Shown: positions 1-6,183, numbered from the stretch's first letter. The stretch is DNA of 7,790 bases from WQUF01 sp031549885 (GCA_031549885.1 JAVBPD010000017.1:1-7790); one strand, 5' to 3'. The notes: generated by a model not told the origin, from the sequence alone. Translations and numbers: made by a program.

Positions 1-729
1 TGAACTTACCGTTCTCATTTTTTTCTGTTTTCTTCGATCTTGATTGCAATCCTTTATAATTCATAGCTTCAACCAAAACTCTATCACCAAGACTGATTAT
101 ATAATTAGCCAGCTTTTCATGAGATTGTTTTCTCATGCAAGCTTGTTTTCTGTATACTTCAGATAATAGGCTTTGTGTTTTGATGTACCGTTTTGATTTT
201 ATCCAAATCAACAATACTTTATTTTATTTAATACCAATGCTTCTTGTACATATAGATCTTTATTATCAATAATTACATCGATTTCTAATCCATTCCATAA
301 TAATTTATTATTTTTAAATCTTATTCCAGATGTATTAGATTTTCCTTCAATGCTGTTCATTTCATTATATTTCTTAAAATAAACTCTATTAGATTGGTGC
401 AACATAAATTTTTGAAATGCATTGAAGCATCGAGTTGCTATTTTCTGAGCTGTGAAACTATCTATGTTTTCTTTAAAGTGATGTTGCATTGACTTTACAT
501 AGCTATGAAGTGAATATTCTGTCAGGCCATATACTTTATTTAAGTCTTTGAATTTAAGATTGCGAAGCTTACCTTTTTTCATCTTAACGGCTTTTCTGTA
601 TTCCTTAGATTCACACATGAGATTATATCGTTTATACAATTCACTCAAACAGTTATTATAGATGTTTCTGCTTATGTTCAATCTTGCATTCAGCATTTCT
701 TCTTGATATATTTCTGTATTTAATCTCAA
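1..729 (-). pseudogene. tnpB: TnpB (IS605 OrfB) RNA-guided nuclease gene, internally deleted and frameshifted
   Basis: TnpB is the RuvC-type RNA-guided nuclease of IS605 elements. The N-terminal part reads from about 729 to a stop at 208-210, ending in NKIKYC. Two bases further on, a different frame resumes at 205 with WIKSKRYIKTQ and continues to the window edge through HEKLANYIISLGD and YKGLQSRSKK, which are characteristic mid-TnpB sequences. In intact relatives these two parts are separated by a long segment that includes the first RuvC catalytic Asp (GxDxG motif). That block is missing and the join is out of frame. The first codon in the frame is TTG at 729, but the frame is open to a TGA at 757-759 and the Shine-Dalgarno AGAGAGG (760-766) is too far from TTG, so the start may also be damaged. 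It follows tnpA by about 40 bases. Inactive as a nuclease by inference. Confidence 0.85.
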
Positions 730-767
730 AGTTAAAATATAACTACCGATGAATATTCACCTCTCTT

Positions 768-1172
768 TCAATATCTTGTCTTCTGACTTTCTACGTACTC
801 TTTAATTGTCTTGCTAGAAACATTACCAGCAGTGGACACAAAATAACTTCTTGTCCATAGGCCAGGCATTTTCTCCAATTGTTTAAATTGTTCTCTTATC
901 ACTTTGCTTGTGTATCCTTTTATGCTTTGCATTATATCACTGGGACTTTGATCAGGTGGGCAGTTTAGAAACATATGAGTATGGTCTTTGTCACATTCAA
1001 TGGCAATAATTTCTATGTCCAACTCCTTACATTTTTCTTGTACTAACGTTTTGAATGTCTCTTCTAAACCGTCTATAGTCAAAAATATTTTTCGTCTATA
1101 TCTTGGACAGAATACAAAATGATAATTAATTAAACTTACAGTTGTTTTGGTTTTTCTATATTTATTTTCCAT
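768..1172 (-). CDS. tnpA: IS200/IS605 Y1 (HUH) transposase TnpA
   Basis: This single-strand transposase cuts and rejoins the hairpin-bearing ends of IS200/IS605 elements through a 5'-phosphotyrosine. The 134-residue product has the family's usual length. Visible marks are the N-terminal YHFVFCPRYRRKIF segment, the metal-binding HUH motif as H64-T65-H66 in DKDHTHMF, the PSDIMQSIKGYTSK helix region, LWTRSYFVSTAG, and the catalytic Tyr at 126 in KTIKEYVESQ. No residue expected for activity is missing. The ATG at 1172 is the best start, although the sequence before it has only a weak ribosome-binding site, as is common for tightly controlled transposases. Its stop is followed within a few bases by the tnpB Shine-Dalgarno, suggesting coupled expression. 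It could still move this element or related ones in trans. Confidence 0.95.
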   Translation of the reverse strand: MENKYRKTKTTVSLINYHFVFCPRYRRKIFLTIDGLEETFKTLVQEKCKELDIEIIAIECDKDHTHMFLNCPPDQSPSDIMQSIKGYTSKVIREQFKQLEKMPGLWTRSYFVSTAGNVSSKTIKEYVESQKTRY

Positions 1173-1244
1173 ACATTAATTTTACCATATTTTTGTGTAT
1201 GTATCAATAGTGTTTATACACTTTTTAGTGTTTGTGCTATCCAT

Positions 1245-1264
1245 CCCACACCTGAAGGAGTGGG
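1245..1264 (-). repeat. Left-end subterminal hairpin of the IS200/IS605 element
   Basis: Eight-base arms CCCACTCC and GGTGTGGG (minus strand) fold around a TTCA loop with one T-T mismatch in the middle of the stem. An imperfect hairpin with an unpaired T a short distance inside the left end is the structure recognised by TnpA in this family. It lies 73 bases upstream of the tnpA start and about 16 bases from the inferred cleavage site. Confidence 0.75.
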
Positions 1265-1337
1265 CTTTTCGCACGTTTCTGTAACTGTTTTAGTTAAAAT
1301 TAACTTATCCACTATATTAGCCATTTCTATGTTATCA

Positions 1338-1347
1338 CCAAGAATAT
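1338..1347. repeat. Target-site duplication, left copy (CCAAGAATAT)
   Basis: This 10-base direct repeat abuts the left inverted repeat of the ISAs1 element and is identical to 2318-2327. ISAs1 elements usually duplicate about 8-10 bases, so the length fits. Deleting the element plus one copy rejoins the toxin reading frame, which independently supports the boundary. Confidence 0.9.
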
Positions 1348-1348
1348 T

Positions 1349-1364
1349 ACGTTCGTTTCATAAA
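1349..1364 (+). repeat. ISAs1 left terminal inverted repeat
   Basis: ACGTTCGTTTCATAAA pairs exactly with the complement of 2301-2316. The outermost base differs between ends (T at 1348, complement C at 2317). Confidence 0.9.
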
Positions 1365-1421
1365 AAACCCTTAAATTACCAAGAAAAATAAAAGTGAAAA
1401 AAGTGATATAATTCAAATAAA

Positions 1422-1430
1422 AAAGGTGAT
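1422..1430 (+). promoter_or_regulatory. Ribosome-binding site fixing the ISAs1 transposase start
   Basis: The AAAGGTGAT sequence is 7 bases before the ATG at 1438. The GTG at 1426 is part of this Shine-Dalgarno and is therefore not the start. A TATAAT at 1407-1412 could serve as a -10 box, but I see no matching -35. Confidence 0.7.
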
Positions 1431-1437
1431 TATAAGA

Positions 1438-2307
1438 ATGAATTATATCAAAGAAAAATTAGCAACAATAAGTGATACTCGTCATTCAGGTTATGTAGAA
1501 CACAACTTGACAGATGTATTGATAATCATATTATGTGCAGTACTAAGTGGTCTTGATGGATTAGCAGAAATAGCAATTTATGCAACAAATAAAGCAAGCT
1601 TTTTTAAAGAAAAGTTTGGAATTAAATCAATACCATCAAAACCAACATTTAGCCGAATATTAAATATGTTAGATGGTGATGAAATTGCAAAAGTAATCAT
1701 TGAAATTATGAAAGAAAGAAGTGAATTACTAGGAAATATTGTAGCAGTTGATGGAAAAGCAATCCGAAGTACATCCAAAAAGGGACACCCACACTCAGCA
1801 TTACAAATACTAACAGCATATATAACTGAGAGTGGAGTAGTATTGGGACAAAAATCTATACAAGAAAAAACAAATGAAATACCTGCATTTCAAGAAATGC
1901 TTGAATTTATAGATATTAAAGGTAAGACAATAACTGCTGATGCTATGCATTGTCAAAAGGAAACATGTAAAAAAATAGTTGCAGGTGGAGGAAATTATGT
2001 ATTTGGACTTAAAGGCAATCAAAAAACACTTCATGATGATGTTGAATTATTTATAAAAAGTGAATCTAATAGCGGTAGTATAGATAGTTTTACAACAATT
2101 GAGAAGCTAGATGTTATTTTTTCAGAAGACGACTGTAAAATACTATCTGAAAATGGTCATAAAACACTAAATACATTGAGAAAACTGGCTTTAATGTTGC
2201 ATAAACAATACATATCCAAGCAACCTAAAAAAATTAGTATTAAAGCTAGCTTGCTTAACTGTCTCTTGGATGAAAATTATCTTTGTAATATTTTGGGGAG
2301 TTTATGA
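1438..2307 (+). pseudogene. ISAs1-family DDE transposase with in-frame internal deletion
   Basis: DDE transposase of the ISAs1 family, 289 residues against the usual 360-380. From the ATG at 1438, the N-terminal domain (DTRHSGYVEHNLTDVL, then SKPTFSRIL) is followed by the catalytic Asp 105 in VAVDGKAIRS and Asp 168 in ITADAMHCQ, then NYVFGLKGNQKTLHDDV. After FTTIEK (to base 2106) the sequence jumps directly to LDVIFSEDDCKILSENGHKT, the normal C-terminal part. The missing block of roughly 80 residues includes the conserved HWxIEN region, expected to carry the third acidic residue. The frame is kept across the join. The protein is probably inactive but could make a stable truncated product able to bind the ends. 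Start chosen by the ribosome-binding site at 1422-1430. Confidence 0.85.
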
Positions 2308-2316
2308 AACGAACGT
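2301..2316 (-). repeat. ISAs1 right terminal inverted repeat
   Basis: TTTATGAAACGAACGT is the exact reverse complement of 1349-1364. It overlaps the last codons of the transposase gene, whose TGA stop is inside the repeat. Confidence 0.9.
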
Positions 2317-2317
2317 G

Positions 2318-2327
2318 CCAAGAATAT
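2318..2327. repeat. Target-site duplication, right copy (CCAAGAATAT)
   Basis: Identical to 1338-1347 and directly adjoining the right end of the ISAs1 element. On the minus strand it codes for part of ILG in the interrupted PIN toxin. Confidence 0.9.
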
Positions 2328-2347
2328 ACCTTAATATTGCATTGGCA

Positions 2348-2608
2348 TTAATAATTATAGTTGGCATATTTCTCCTGTACCGCCTTTCCCCATGCATCCT
2401 TTTCTGTATCAATTAAACTTATGTCTGCAAATTCTTTTAAAATTCCCATAGCACTTTGTTTTGCATTGGTATTATTATTTTCCTTTATGTCATTTTGTGA
2501 GGAATTTAAAATAATTACTTTTACATTAGAAGTTAACTTGTTTAAGTACTTCTTAGGTATTTGTATTTTTCCATCATTTATTTCTGCTTCAAATTCTATA
2601 GCAAACAA
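2348..2608 (-). CDS. AbrB/VapB-like antitoxin of a PIN toxin pair
   Basis: An 86-residue protein whose first ~35 residues (FAIEFEAEINDGKIQIPKKY) resemble the swapped-hairpin AbrB/VapB-type DNA-binding fold, where 'IxIPxxY' is the usual core. A polar linker follows, then the C-terminal segment SAMGILKEFADISLIDTEKD plus AWGKAVQEKY, the likely toxin-binding arm. Clostridial antitoxins paired with PIN toxins have this layout and length. The start is TTG at 2608, preceded by AAGGAAGTGAT at a good distance; a TATAAT at 2640-2645 is a possible -10. The gene looks intact. The toxin start lies 17 bases upstream of its stop, in another frame, giving a 20-base overlap. As the toxin is destroyed, this is now an orphan antitoxin. 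The family call is from pattern, not from a search. Confidence 0.7.
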   Translation of the reverse strand: MFAIEFEAEINDGKIQIPKKYLNKLTSNVKVIILNSSQNDIKENNNTNAKQSAMGILKEFADISLIDTEKDAWGKAVQEKYANYNY

Positions 2609-2645
2609 ATTATCACTTCCTTATACTTAATTTTATTTTATTATA
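2609..2645 (-). promoter_or_regulatory. Probable promoter -10 and ribosome-binding site of the antitoxin operon
   Basis: On the minus strand, TATAAT (2640-2645) is followed by AAGGAAGTGA (2613-2622) and the TTG start. The best -35 candidate, TTATTA 18 bases upstream, is poor. Antitoxins of this type usually bind their own promoter, but I see no strong palindrome here. Confidence 0.45.
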
Positions 2646-2725
2646 ACATTAAATTTCTTATATTAATAATATTTTTGATCGATACTAAATGTGAAAAACT
2701 TTAAAATAAGGGTCAGGTGATTTAA

Positions 2726-2842
2726 ATGGCAAAGGATGCAAATCTTCATATACGAATTGATGAATTAGTTGATAATTTTAAATTTTCAAGAGAACTTTTA
2801 AAGATAATAAATCATTTTTTCCCTGATCTTATTCCAATTTAA
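2726..2842 (+). pseudogene. Short ORF beginning like a RelB/DinJ antitoxin, remnant or chimera
   Basis: Thirty-eight codons with a good ribosome-binding site (AGGTGA, 2715-2720, six bases before ATG). The start MAKDANLHIRID is what RelB/DinJ ribbon-helix-helix antitoxins usually begin with. The remainder, ELVDNFKFSRELLKIINHFF, does not continue that family. It resembles the N-terminus of some clostridial transposases containing a NHFFPDL motif, and the frame ends soon after it. The most likely origin is a deletion that joined the first codons of an antitoxin to another gene, but a wholly transposase-derived start is possible. It is divergent from the VapB-like gene and converges with the hsdM relic. 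Whether it is expressed is unknown. Confidence 0.45.
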
Positions 2843-2866
2843 TTTTCAGTTCTTGGTTTTAAAATT

Positions 2867-3064
2867 TTAATCCTCAGTGCTGTCTCCACTTGGTGGAGTA
2901 TAAAATTCACCTTCAGAAGACCCAAATTGGCCAAGAAAATATTCATAAAAAAAATAAGCCCAAGTACCACAATGTTTATACTCTGATGATTCTATGTTAC
3001 CACGGAGTTTATCTGCCATTTCTCAAAGTTTATTTTCAAAATCCAGCATAACTGCCATTTTCAT
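2867..3064 (-). pseudogene. hsdM: Type I restriction-modification HsdM relic
   Basis: HsdM is the adenine-methyltransferase subunit of type I restriction systems. This 66-codon frame keeps two family signatures: FENKL-stop-EMADKLRGNIESSEYKH, matching the conserved FEEKLW..ADKLRGNMDASEYKH start, and YEYFLGQFGSSEGEFYTPPS, matching the motif just before the SAM-binding region. The TGA falls exactly where the conserved Trp (TGG) should be. The segment between the two signatures, normally over 100 residues, is mostly lost, and everything after EFYTP, including SAM-binding and catalytic motifs, is absent. An AGGAGG at 3065-3070 overlaps the stop of the upstream HsdS-like frame and would serve ATG 3062-3064 or, better spaced, ATG 3056-3058, so the two once formed an operon. 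Non-functional. Confidence 0.85.
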
Positions 3065-3068
3065 CCTC

Positions 3069-3716
3069 CTAAATTAATTTTTCAAACAAATTATTCTTTA
3101 CATTTTTCCATCTAGTTTCTGCTTCTAAAACTGTTTTTTCATAGTTATTAAATTCTTCATCATATTTTTTCACCATTTCATTTTGTAAATTAAGCGGCAA
3201 AAGTGGTATTTCCATCTCACTTAAATCAGAATGATTTATATTAAAAACCATAGTTCCCCTTTGGAAGCTATTAATAAGAGAAATTCCCACTGGACTTTCA
3301 AGAAATATTTTTAAATACCCTCCTAAAATCCCTTCCTTAGGTCTAATTACAATAAGGTTAGCAGATGCAATTATCCTTTTGTCTTGTTTTTTAAAGAGAG
3401 CTACTTTCATAGCCGTCCCCCTACATGTTAAAATCACATCACCATCATTAAGCTCATAAATCCTAATCTTTCTATCATCGTCATCCAAAGTATCTAAAGA
3501 GTCATAATTAATTTTTCCATTATTTATATTAGATATATTTAAAATGTATATTTTGCCAATTCCAACATCTTTTTTTAATATTGATTTATCACGAAATACC
3601 TCAGCAATGCTCCCTAATTTTACTTTTTTTAAAGAAGATTTTTTAAATTTTTTAATATGTTCATCTTCTTCTAAAAGCAGTAACTCTATTCTCCAGTCTT
3701 CATTTAAAAAAAACAA
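3069..3716 (-). pseudogene. hsdS: HsdS-like specificity domain, C-terminal fragment
   Basis: HsdS subunits select the DNA target of type I restriction enzymes. This 215-codon frame carries one target-recognition domain: the KKVKLGSIAEVFRDKS start at 30-45, LNDGDVILTCRGT at 89-101, SANLIVIRP at 118-126, FLESPVG at 138-144, and INHSDLSEMEIPLLPLNLQ at 160-178. A C-terminal coiled coil follows (about 179-213). Complete HsdS has two such domains and about 400 residues. A single domain of this kind also occurs at the C-terminus of some clostridial M-S fusion methylases, and the preceding NEDWRIELLLLEEDEH could be linker from such a fusion. The frame begins at TTG 3716 after a TAA at 3735-3737, without a well-spaced ribosome-binding site, so I take it as a fragment. 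A half-length subunit that still binds DNA cannot be excluded. Confidence 0.7.
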
Positions 3717-3795
3717 TTCCCTAGATACTGATCTTTATATGATCTTTAATATATGTGTTTAAGTATAATGTTGAAATAACTAATCCTGATGATCC

Positions 3796-3970
3796 TCACT
3801 TATCAATATTTAACAAGGATGCAGCAAATTCTAAAGCATCTATTTTTATTAAATCCTTATATATTTCTGCAAAAAAATCATCATCGCCAGGAAAAAAACC
3901 AAGATCCCCTTCTGTATGATCTTTCATAAATTTAAATTGATCTTCTTTATTTTTAATAGAATTTTTTTGT
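3796..3970 (-). pseudogene. Short broken coding fragment upstream of the HsdS-like frame
   Basis: The minus strand is open from a TAA near 3972 to a TGA at 3796-3798. It encodes an acidic, protein-like segment including FKFMKDHTEGDLGFFPGDDD and FFAEIYKDLIKIDALEFAA. The first ATG (3925-3927) has no ribosome-binding site. A small shift at the stop would extend it only briefly (SEDHQD). I do not recognise the family. Its orientation and position suggest it is the N-terminal part of the same restriction-methylase gene or operon as the HsdS-like fragment, with the middle deleted. The promoter of the plus-strand hydrolase gene lies at its upstream edge. Confidence 0.4.
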
Positions 3971-4001
3971 TATAATATAAATAGCTTTTATAAAAAAGGA
4001 G
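3971..4001 (+). promoter_or_regulatory. -10 box and ribosome-binding site of the serine hydrolase gene
   Basis: TATAAT at 3971-3976 is 31 bases before the start codon, and AAGGAG at 3996-4001 is six bases before ATG 4008. No good -35 is visible at the usual distance; the upstream stretch is T-rich. Confidence 0.6.
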
Positions 4002-4007
4002 ACATCT

Positions 4008-5369
4008 ATGAAAACCAAACTATTTAAAAAAGCCATGTTTTTTTTATTCATGGTTAATGTACCCTTATCATGTTCAAATTTAAATTCTGAAAATTATCCT
4101 ACATTAAAAGTAGCTAAAAGTCCTGAAGAAGCTGGCTTTAATTCTAAAAAACTCTCACTTATTGATAAGCAATTTGAAAAAGATATAGAAAATGGCTTTA
4201 CAGGTGGGGTGCTCCTCATAATAAAGGATGGAAAGATAGTAAAAAACTCAAGCTTTGGTTATAAGAAAAAATACGATGCTTGTAATAAAATCACAAATGG
4301 AGTTCCACTTTTAGCAGCTGATGAAATGAATACAAATACCATGTTTGATTTAGCTTCAAACACTAAAATGTATGCCACCAATTTTGCTCTGCAAAAATTA
4401 AATTCTGAAGGGAAAATTGATATAAATGCAAAAGTTAAAGATTTTATACCAGAATTTTTAGATAAAGAAGAAGATGAAATTAAGGGGAAAAATCTTATAA
4501 CAATAGAAAATTTATTAAATCATACAGCAGGTTTTCCTGATGAAATAAAATACCATGATGATACCTATTTAAATAAAAAGAACCTTTTAAATCTATGGTC
4601 CCAAAGTAAAGATCTGACACTTAAAAAAATATGCCAAACTCCCCTTTCTTATGCAGTGGGCTCAAAATCCATATATAGCGATGTAGATTATATGCTTTTA
4701 GGATTTATCATCGAAAAAATAACAAAAATGCCATTAGATGAATATGTGGAATCACAAATATATAAGCCATTAGGGTTAACTCACACTTTGTTTAATCCCC
4801 TTAAAAAAGGATATAGAAAAGAGGACTTTGCAGCCACAGAAATCAATGGAAATACTAGAGCAAATAATATTTTTTTTAAAAACATCAGAGAATACACACT
4901 CCAAGGAGAAGTTCATGATGAAAAATCTTATTATTCCATGGGTGGTGTTTCAGGTCATGCAGGGCTTTTCTCAAATTCACATGACTTAGCTATTCTCATG
5001 CAGACTATGTTAAATGGCGGTGGATATGGCAATGTTAAAATCTTTGATAAAGATGTAATGAATTGTTTTTTAACGCCTTCTAAAAACGACCCCACTTATG
5101 GCCTTGGTTGGAGAATAAATACAAATCAAGGATATAAAGCATTTGGCGGAGGAATTGGAAGCGAAAAGGCTTTTGGTCACACAGGATGGACAGGAACTTT
5201 AACTATAATAGATCCAAAATACAATTTAGCAGTTGCATTGCTTCTGTGTGCAAGGCATGCTCCAATTTATGAAAATAATGAAAATGAATATGATTTTATG
5301 TATTCTAGCTTAATTTCAAATAGTTATAGTAAAATTTCCAAAATGGTATATGAGTCATTTTTAAAATAG
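4008..5369 (+). CDS. PBP4B/YfeW-like serine hydrolase (class C beta-lactamase fold), probable lipoprotein
   Basis: A 453-residue secreted member of the beta-lactamase/DD-peptidase family. The closest pattern I recognise is PBP4B (YfeW) of enterobacteria, a weak D,D-carboxypeptidase, sharing FDLASNTKMYATNFALQKL around the nucleophile. Catalytic motifs are S117-N-T-K120 (SxxK), Y223-S-D225 in SIYSDVDYMLLG (YxN position, with Asp), and H391-T-G393 in FGHTGWTG (KTG position). The N-terminus has basic residues, a hydrophobic stretch (10-20) and Cys22 in VPLSCS. This suggests lipid anchoring, although the -3 residue is Pro, not the usual Leu. The ATG has a strong ribosome-binding site. The gene stands alone, converging with the EFR1 gene 13 bases away, with no obvious terminator between. 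The likely role is cell-wall peptide trimming or hydrolysis of a D-amino-acid peptide or ester; beta-lactam resistance is not implied. Confidence 0.85.
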   Translation: MKTKLFKKAMFFLFMVNVPLSCSNLNSENYPTLKVAKSPEEAGFNSKKLSLIDKQFEKDIENGFTGGVLLIIKDGKIVKNSSFGYKKKYDACNKITNGVPLLAADEMNTNTMFDLASNTKMYATNFALQKLNSEGKIDINAKVKDFIPEFLDKEEDEIKGKNLITIENLLNHTAGFPDEIKYHDDTYLNKKNLLNLWSQSKDLTLKKICQTPLSYAVGSKSIYSDVDYMLLGFIIEKITKMPLDEYVESQIYKPLGLTHTLFNPLKKGYRKEDFAATEINGNTRANNIFFKNIREYTLQGEVHDEKSYYSMGGVSGHAGLFSNSHDLAILMQTMLNGGGYGNVKIFDKDVMNCFLTPSKNDPTYGLGWRINTNQGYKAFGGGIGSEKAFGHTGWTGTLTIIDPKYNLAVALLLCARHAPIYENNENEYDFMYSSLISNSYSKISKMVYESFLK

Positions 5370-5382
5370 CTCTATAATTTTA

Positions 5383-6183
5383 TTAATTTGCAGTATTCCC
5401 GTTCAGTGCTGCCAGTTCTTTCCATGAAATATCAGGATGAATATAACGCCTCCTGTTTTGTGTTTTATCTTTATAATTTATTGCCTTGGTTGGGCAGTTT
5501 TGAATGCAGGATAGACATTGTTCACATTGATGCCTAAAATAAGGCTTACCATCCACACCCATGTCAATATTGCTAACAGGGCATACTTTTTTACAGATGC
5601 CACATTTTGAACAAACATCTGAAATATTAAAGTTTTTATCCATACTTGACACAATTAGCATAAACCCCATAGATTCGATTTGCCTTAGTGTTGTAGCAGT
5701 TCCTTTATTAGTCTTATGATTCTTTATACTCTCTATCATTGGTTTTATATCAATGGCTGACTGCTCTGCTTCTTCTTTAACTGTTTCTCGCATTTCATAC
5801 CCGACAACATAGTTGGAAAACATGTCAAGGCGTTCTCCATAACTAAGTTTAACCCCTTTACGTTTTAACAAATGTCGCAATTGCGTAACGACGTTTTGAG
5901 CACGAGATATTCTCCCGCAAGTTGCAACAGCAAAGAAATAGGTACCCTCACTACCCTTAAGGTCAAGTTGCAAAACAAAATCCCTTACACGTTTCGGCAT
6001 TCCCCCAGCATAGGTTGGATAAACAAAGCCAATGGAATCGTAATGCGCTTTTAGTAAATAATTCTTGTTGTTGTTACTGCCCATGCTTACAATCTCGCAA
6101 TTCTCAAGCTCTTTTGCAATTTCCTTTGCTGCCCATAAACTATTTCCTGTTCCTGTGAATACATAAATTAGATTTTTACTCAT
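5383..6183 (-). CDS. EFR1-type flavodoxin-ferredoxin fusion protein
   Basis: A 266-residue cytoplasmic electron-transfer protein. The N-terminal flavodoxin-like domain (about 1-150) has the FMN phosphate loop TGTGNS (10-15), followed by FVYPTYAGGMPKRVRDF (53-69) and FFAVATCG (83-90). The C-terminal part has two [4Fe-4S] motifs, C191-x2-C194-x2-C197-x3-C201 and C220-x2-C223-x2-C226-x3-C230, each followed by Pro. This is the architecture of the EFR1 family, common in anaerobes and often beside regulators; partner enzymes are generally unknown. The ATG is preceded by GAAAGG about 11 bases away. The gene has its own promoter with a palindromic operator, directly after the terminator of the arsR-like gene. 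Its G and C content looks higher than that of the surrounding genes, which hints at separate acquisition. No enzyme that would use its electrons is visible nearby. Confidence 0.9.
   Translation of the reverse strand: MSKNLIYVFTGTGNSLWAAKEIAKELENCEIVSMGSNNNKNYLLKAHYDSIGFVYPTYAGGMPKRVRDFVLQLDLKGSEGTYFFAVATCGRISRAQNVVTQLRHLLKRKGVKLSYGERLDMFSNYVVGYEMRETVKEEAEQSAIDIKPMIESIKNHKTNKGTATTLRQIESMGFMLIVSSMDKNFNISDVCSKCGICKKVCPVSNIDMGVDGKPYFRHQCEQCLSCIQNCPTKAINYKDKTQNRRRYIHPDISWKELAALNGNTAN

Larger units (their letters stand above)
1..1280 (-). mobile_element. IS200/IS605-family element, partial (right end outside window)
   Basis: The element reads on the minus strand, so its left end is at high coordinates. 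It contains an intact Y1 transposase gene (tnpA), a broken tnpB, and a left-end subterminal hairpin at 1245-1264. These elements move as single strands and insert 3' of a short tetra- or pentanucleotide without target duplication. On the minus strand the recognisable host coding sequence (PIN toxin relic) stops at about GTTAC (complement of 1280-1285), 16 bases before the hairpin, so a boundary just after TTAC is the best guess. TTAC is the known target of IS608; its use here is inferred. The right end, and any TnpB guide RNA encoded there, lie left of base 1. Confidence 0.8.
1348..2317 (+). mobile_element. ISAs1-family insertion sequence, complete ends, internally deleted transposase
   Basis: The element is 970 bases, bounded by 16-base perfect inverted repeats and by a 10-base direct target repeat. 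It encodes one transposase gene on the plus strand, opposite to the toxin gene it interrupts. Full-length family members are about 1.2-1.4 kb, and the shortfall matches an in-frame loss inside the transposase. The ends look intact, so the copy might be moved by a related active transposase elsewhere in the genome. Confidence 0.9.
1281..2367 (-). pseudogene. PIN-domain (VapC-like) toxin N-terminus, interrupted by ISAs1 and truncated by IS605
   Basis: An ATG at 2365-2367 opens a frame reading MPTIIINANAILRY, a PIN-domain start. It is cut at 2318-2327 by the ISAs1 element. If that element and one target copy are removed, the frame continues without a break at 1347: ILGDNIEMANIVDK followed by LILTKTVT, until the inferred IS605 end near 1281. 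About 36 residues of a usual 125-140 remain. PIN toxins are Mg-dependent RNases with four acidic residues. The first, normally Asp in DxN, is Asn here (INAN), a GAT to AAT change by inference. The start lies inside the upstream antitoxin gene with a 20-base overlap in another frame, the typical coupling of a toxin-antitoxin operon. The rest of the toxin, if it exists, would lie beyond the IS605 right end outside the window. Confidence 0.75.

Noticed and set aside
1245..1275. Hairpin followed by CTTTT, resembling a terminator on the plus strand
   Set aside because: Its mismatch, short T run and position just inside the inferred end of an IS605 element fit the transposase-recognised hairpin better, and no plus-strand gene ends there.
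1426..1437. GTG at 1426 as start of the ISAs1 transposase
   Set aside because: The GTG is part of the Shine-Dalgarno AAAGGTGAT; the ATG at 1438 has correct spacing and matches the usual family N-terminus.
1578..2034. Minus-strand open frames at 1578-1778 and 1810-2034
   Set aside because: They lie antisense within the transposase gene, lack ribosome-binding sites and show no family sequence.
2361..2630. Plus-strand open frame of 89 codons
   Set aside because: It is antisense to the antitoxin gene, which has better start signals and recognisable sequence.
3018..3030. TGA read as Trp or selenocysteine in the HsdM relic
   Set aside because: The gene is also massively deleted, other genes here end in TGA normally, and no SECIS-like structure is evident, so simple decay is the better explanation.
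3544..3762. Plus-strand open frame of 72 codons
   Set aside because: It is antisense to the HsdS-like frame and has no ribosome-binding site or family features.
5872..6054. Plus-strand open frame of 60 codons
   Set aside because: Shadow of the EFR1 gene, whose cofactor motifs are unmistakable.
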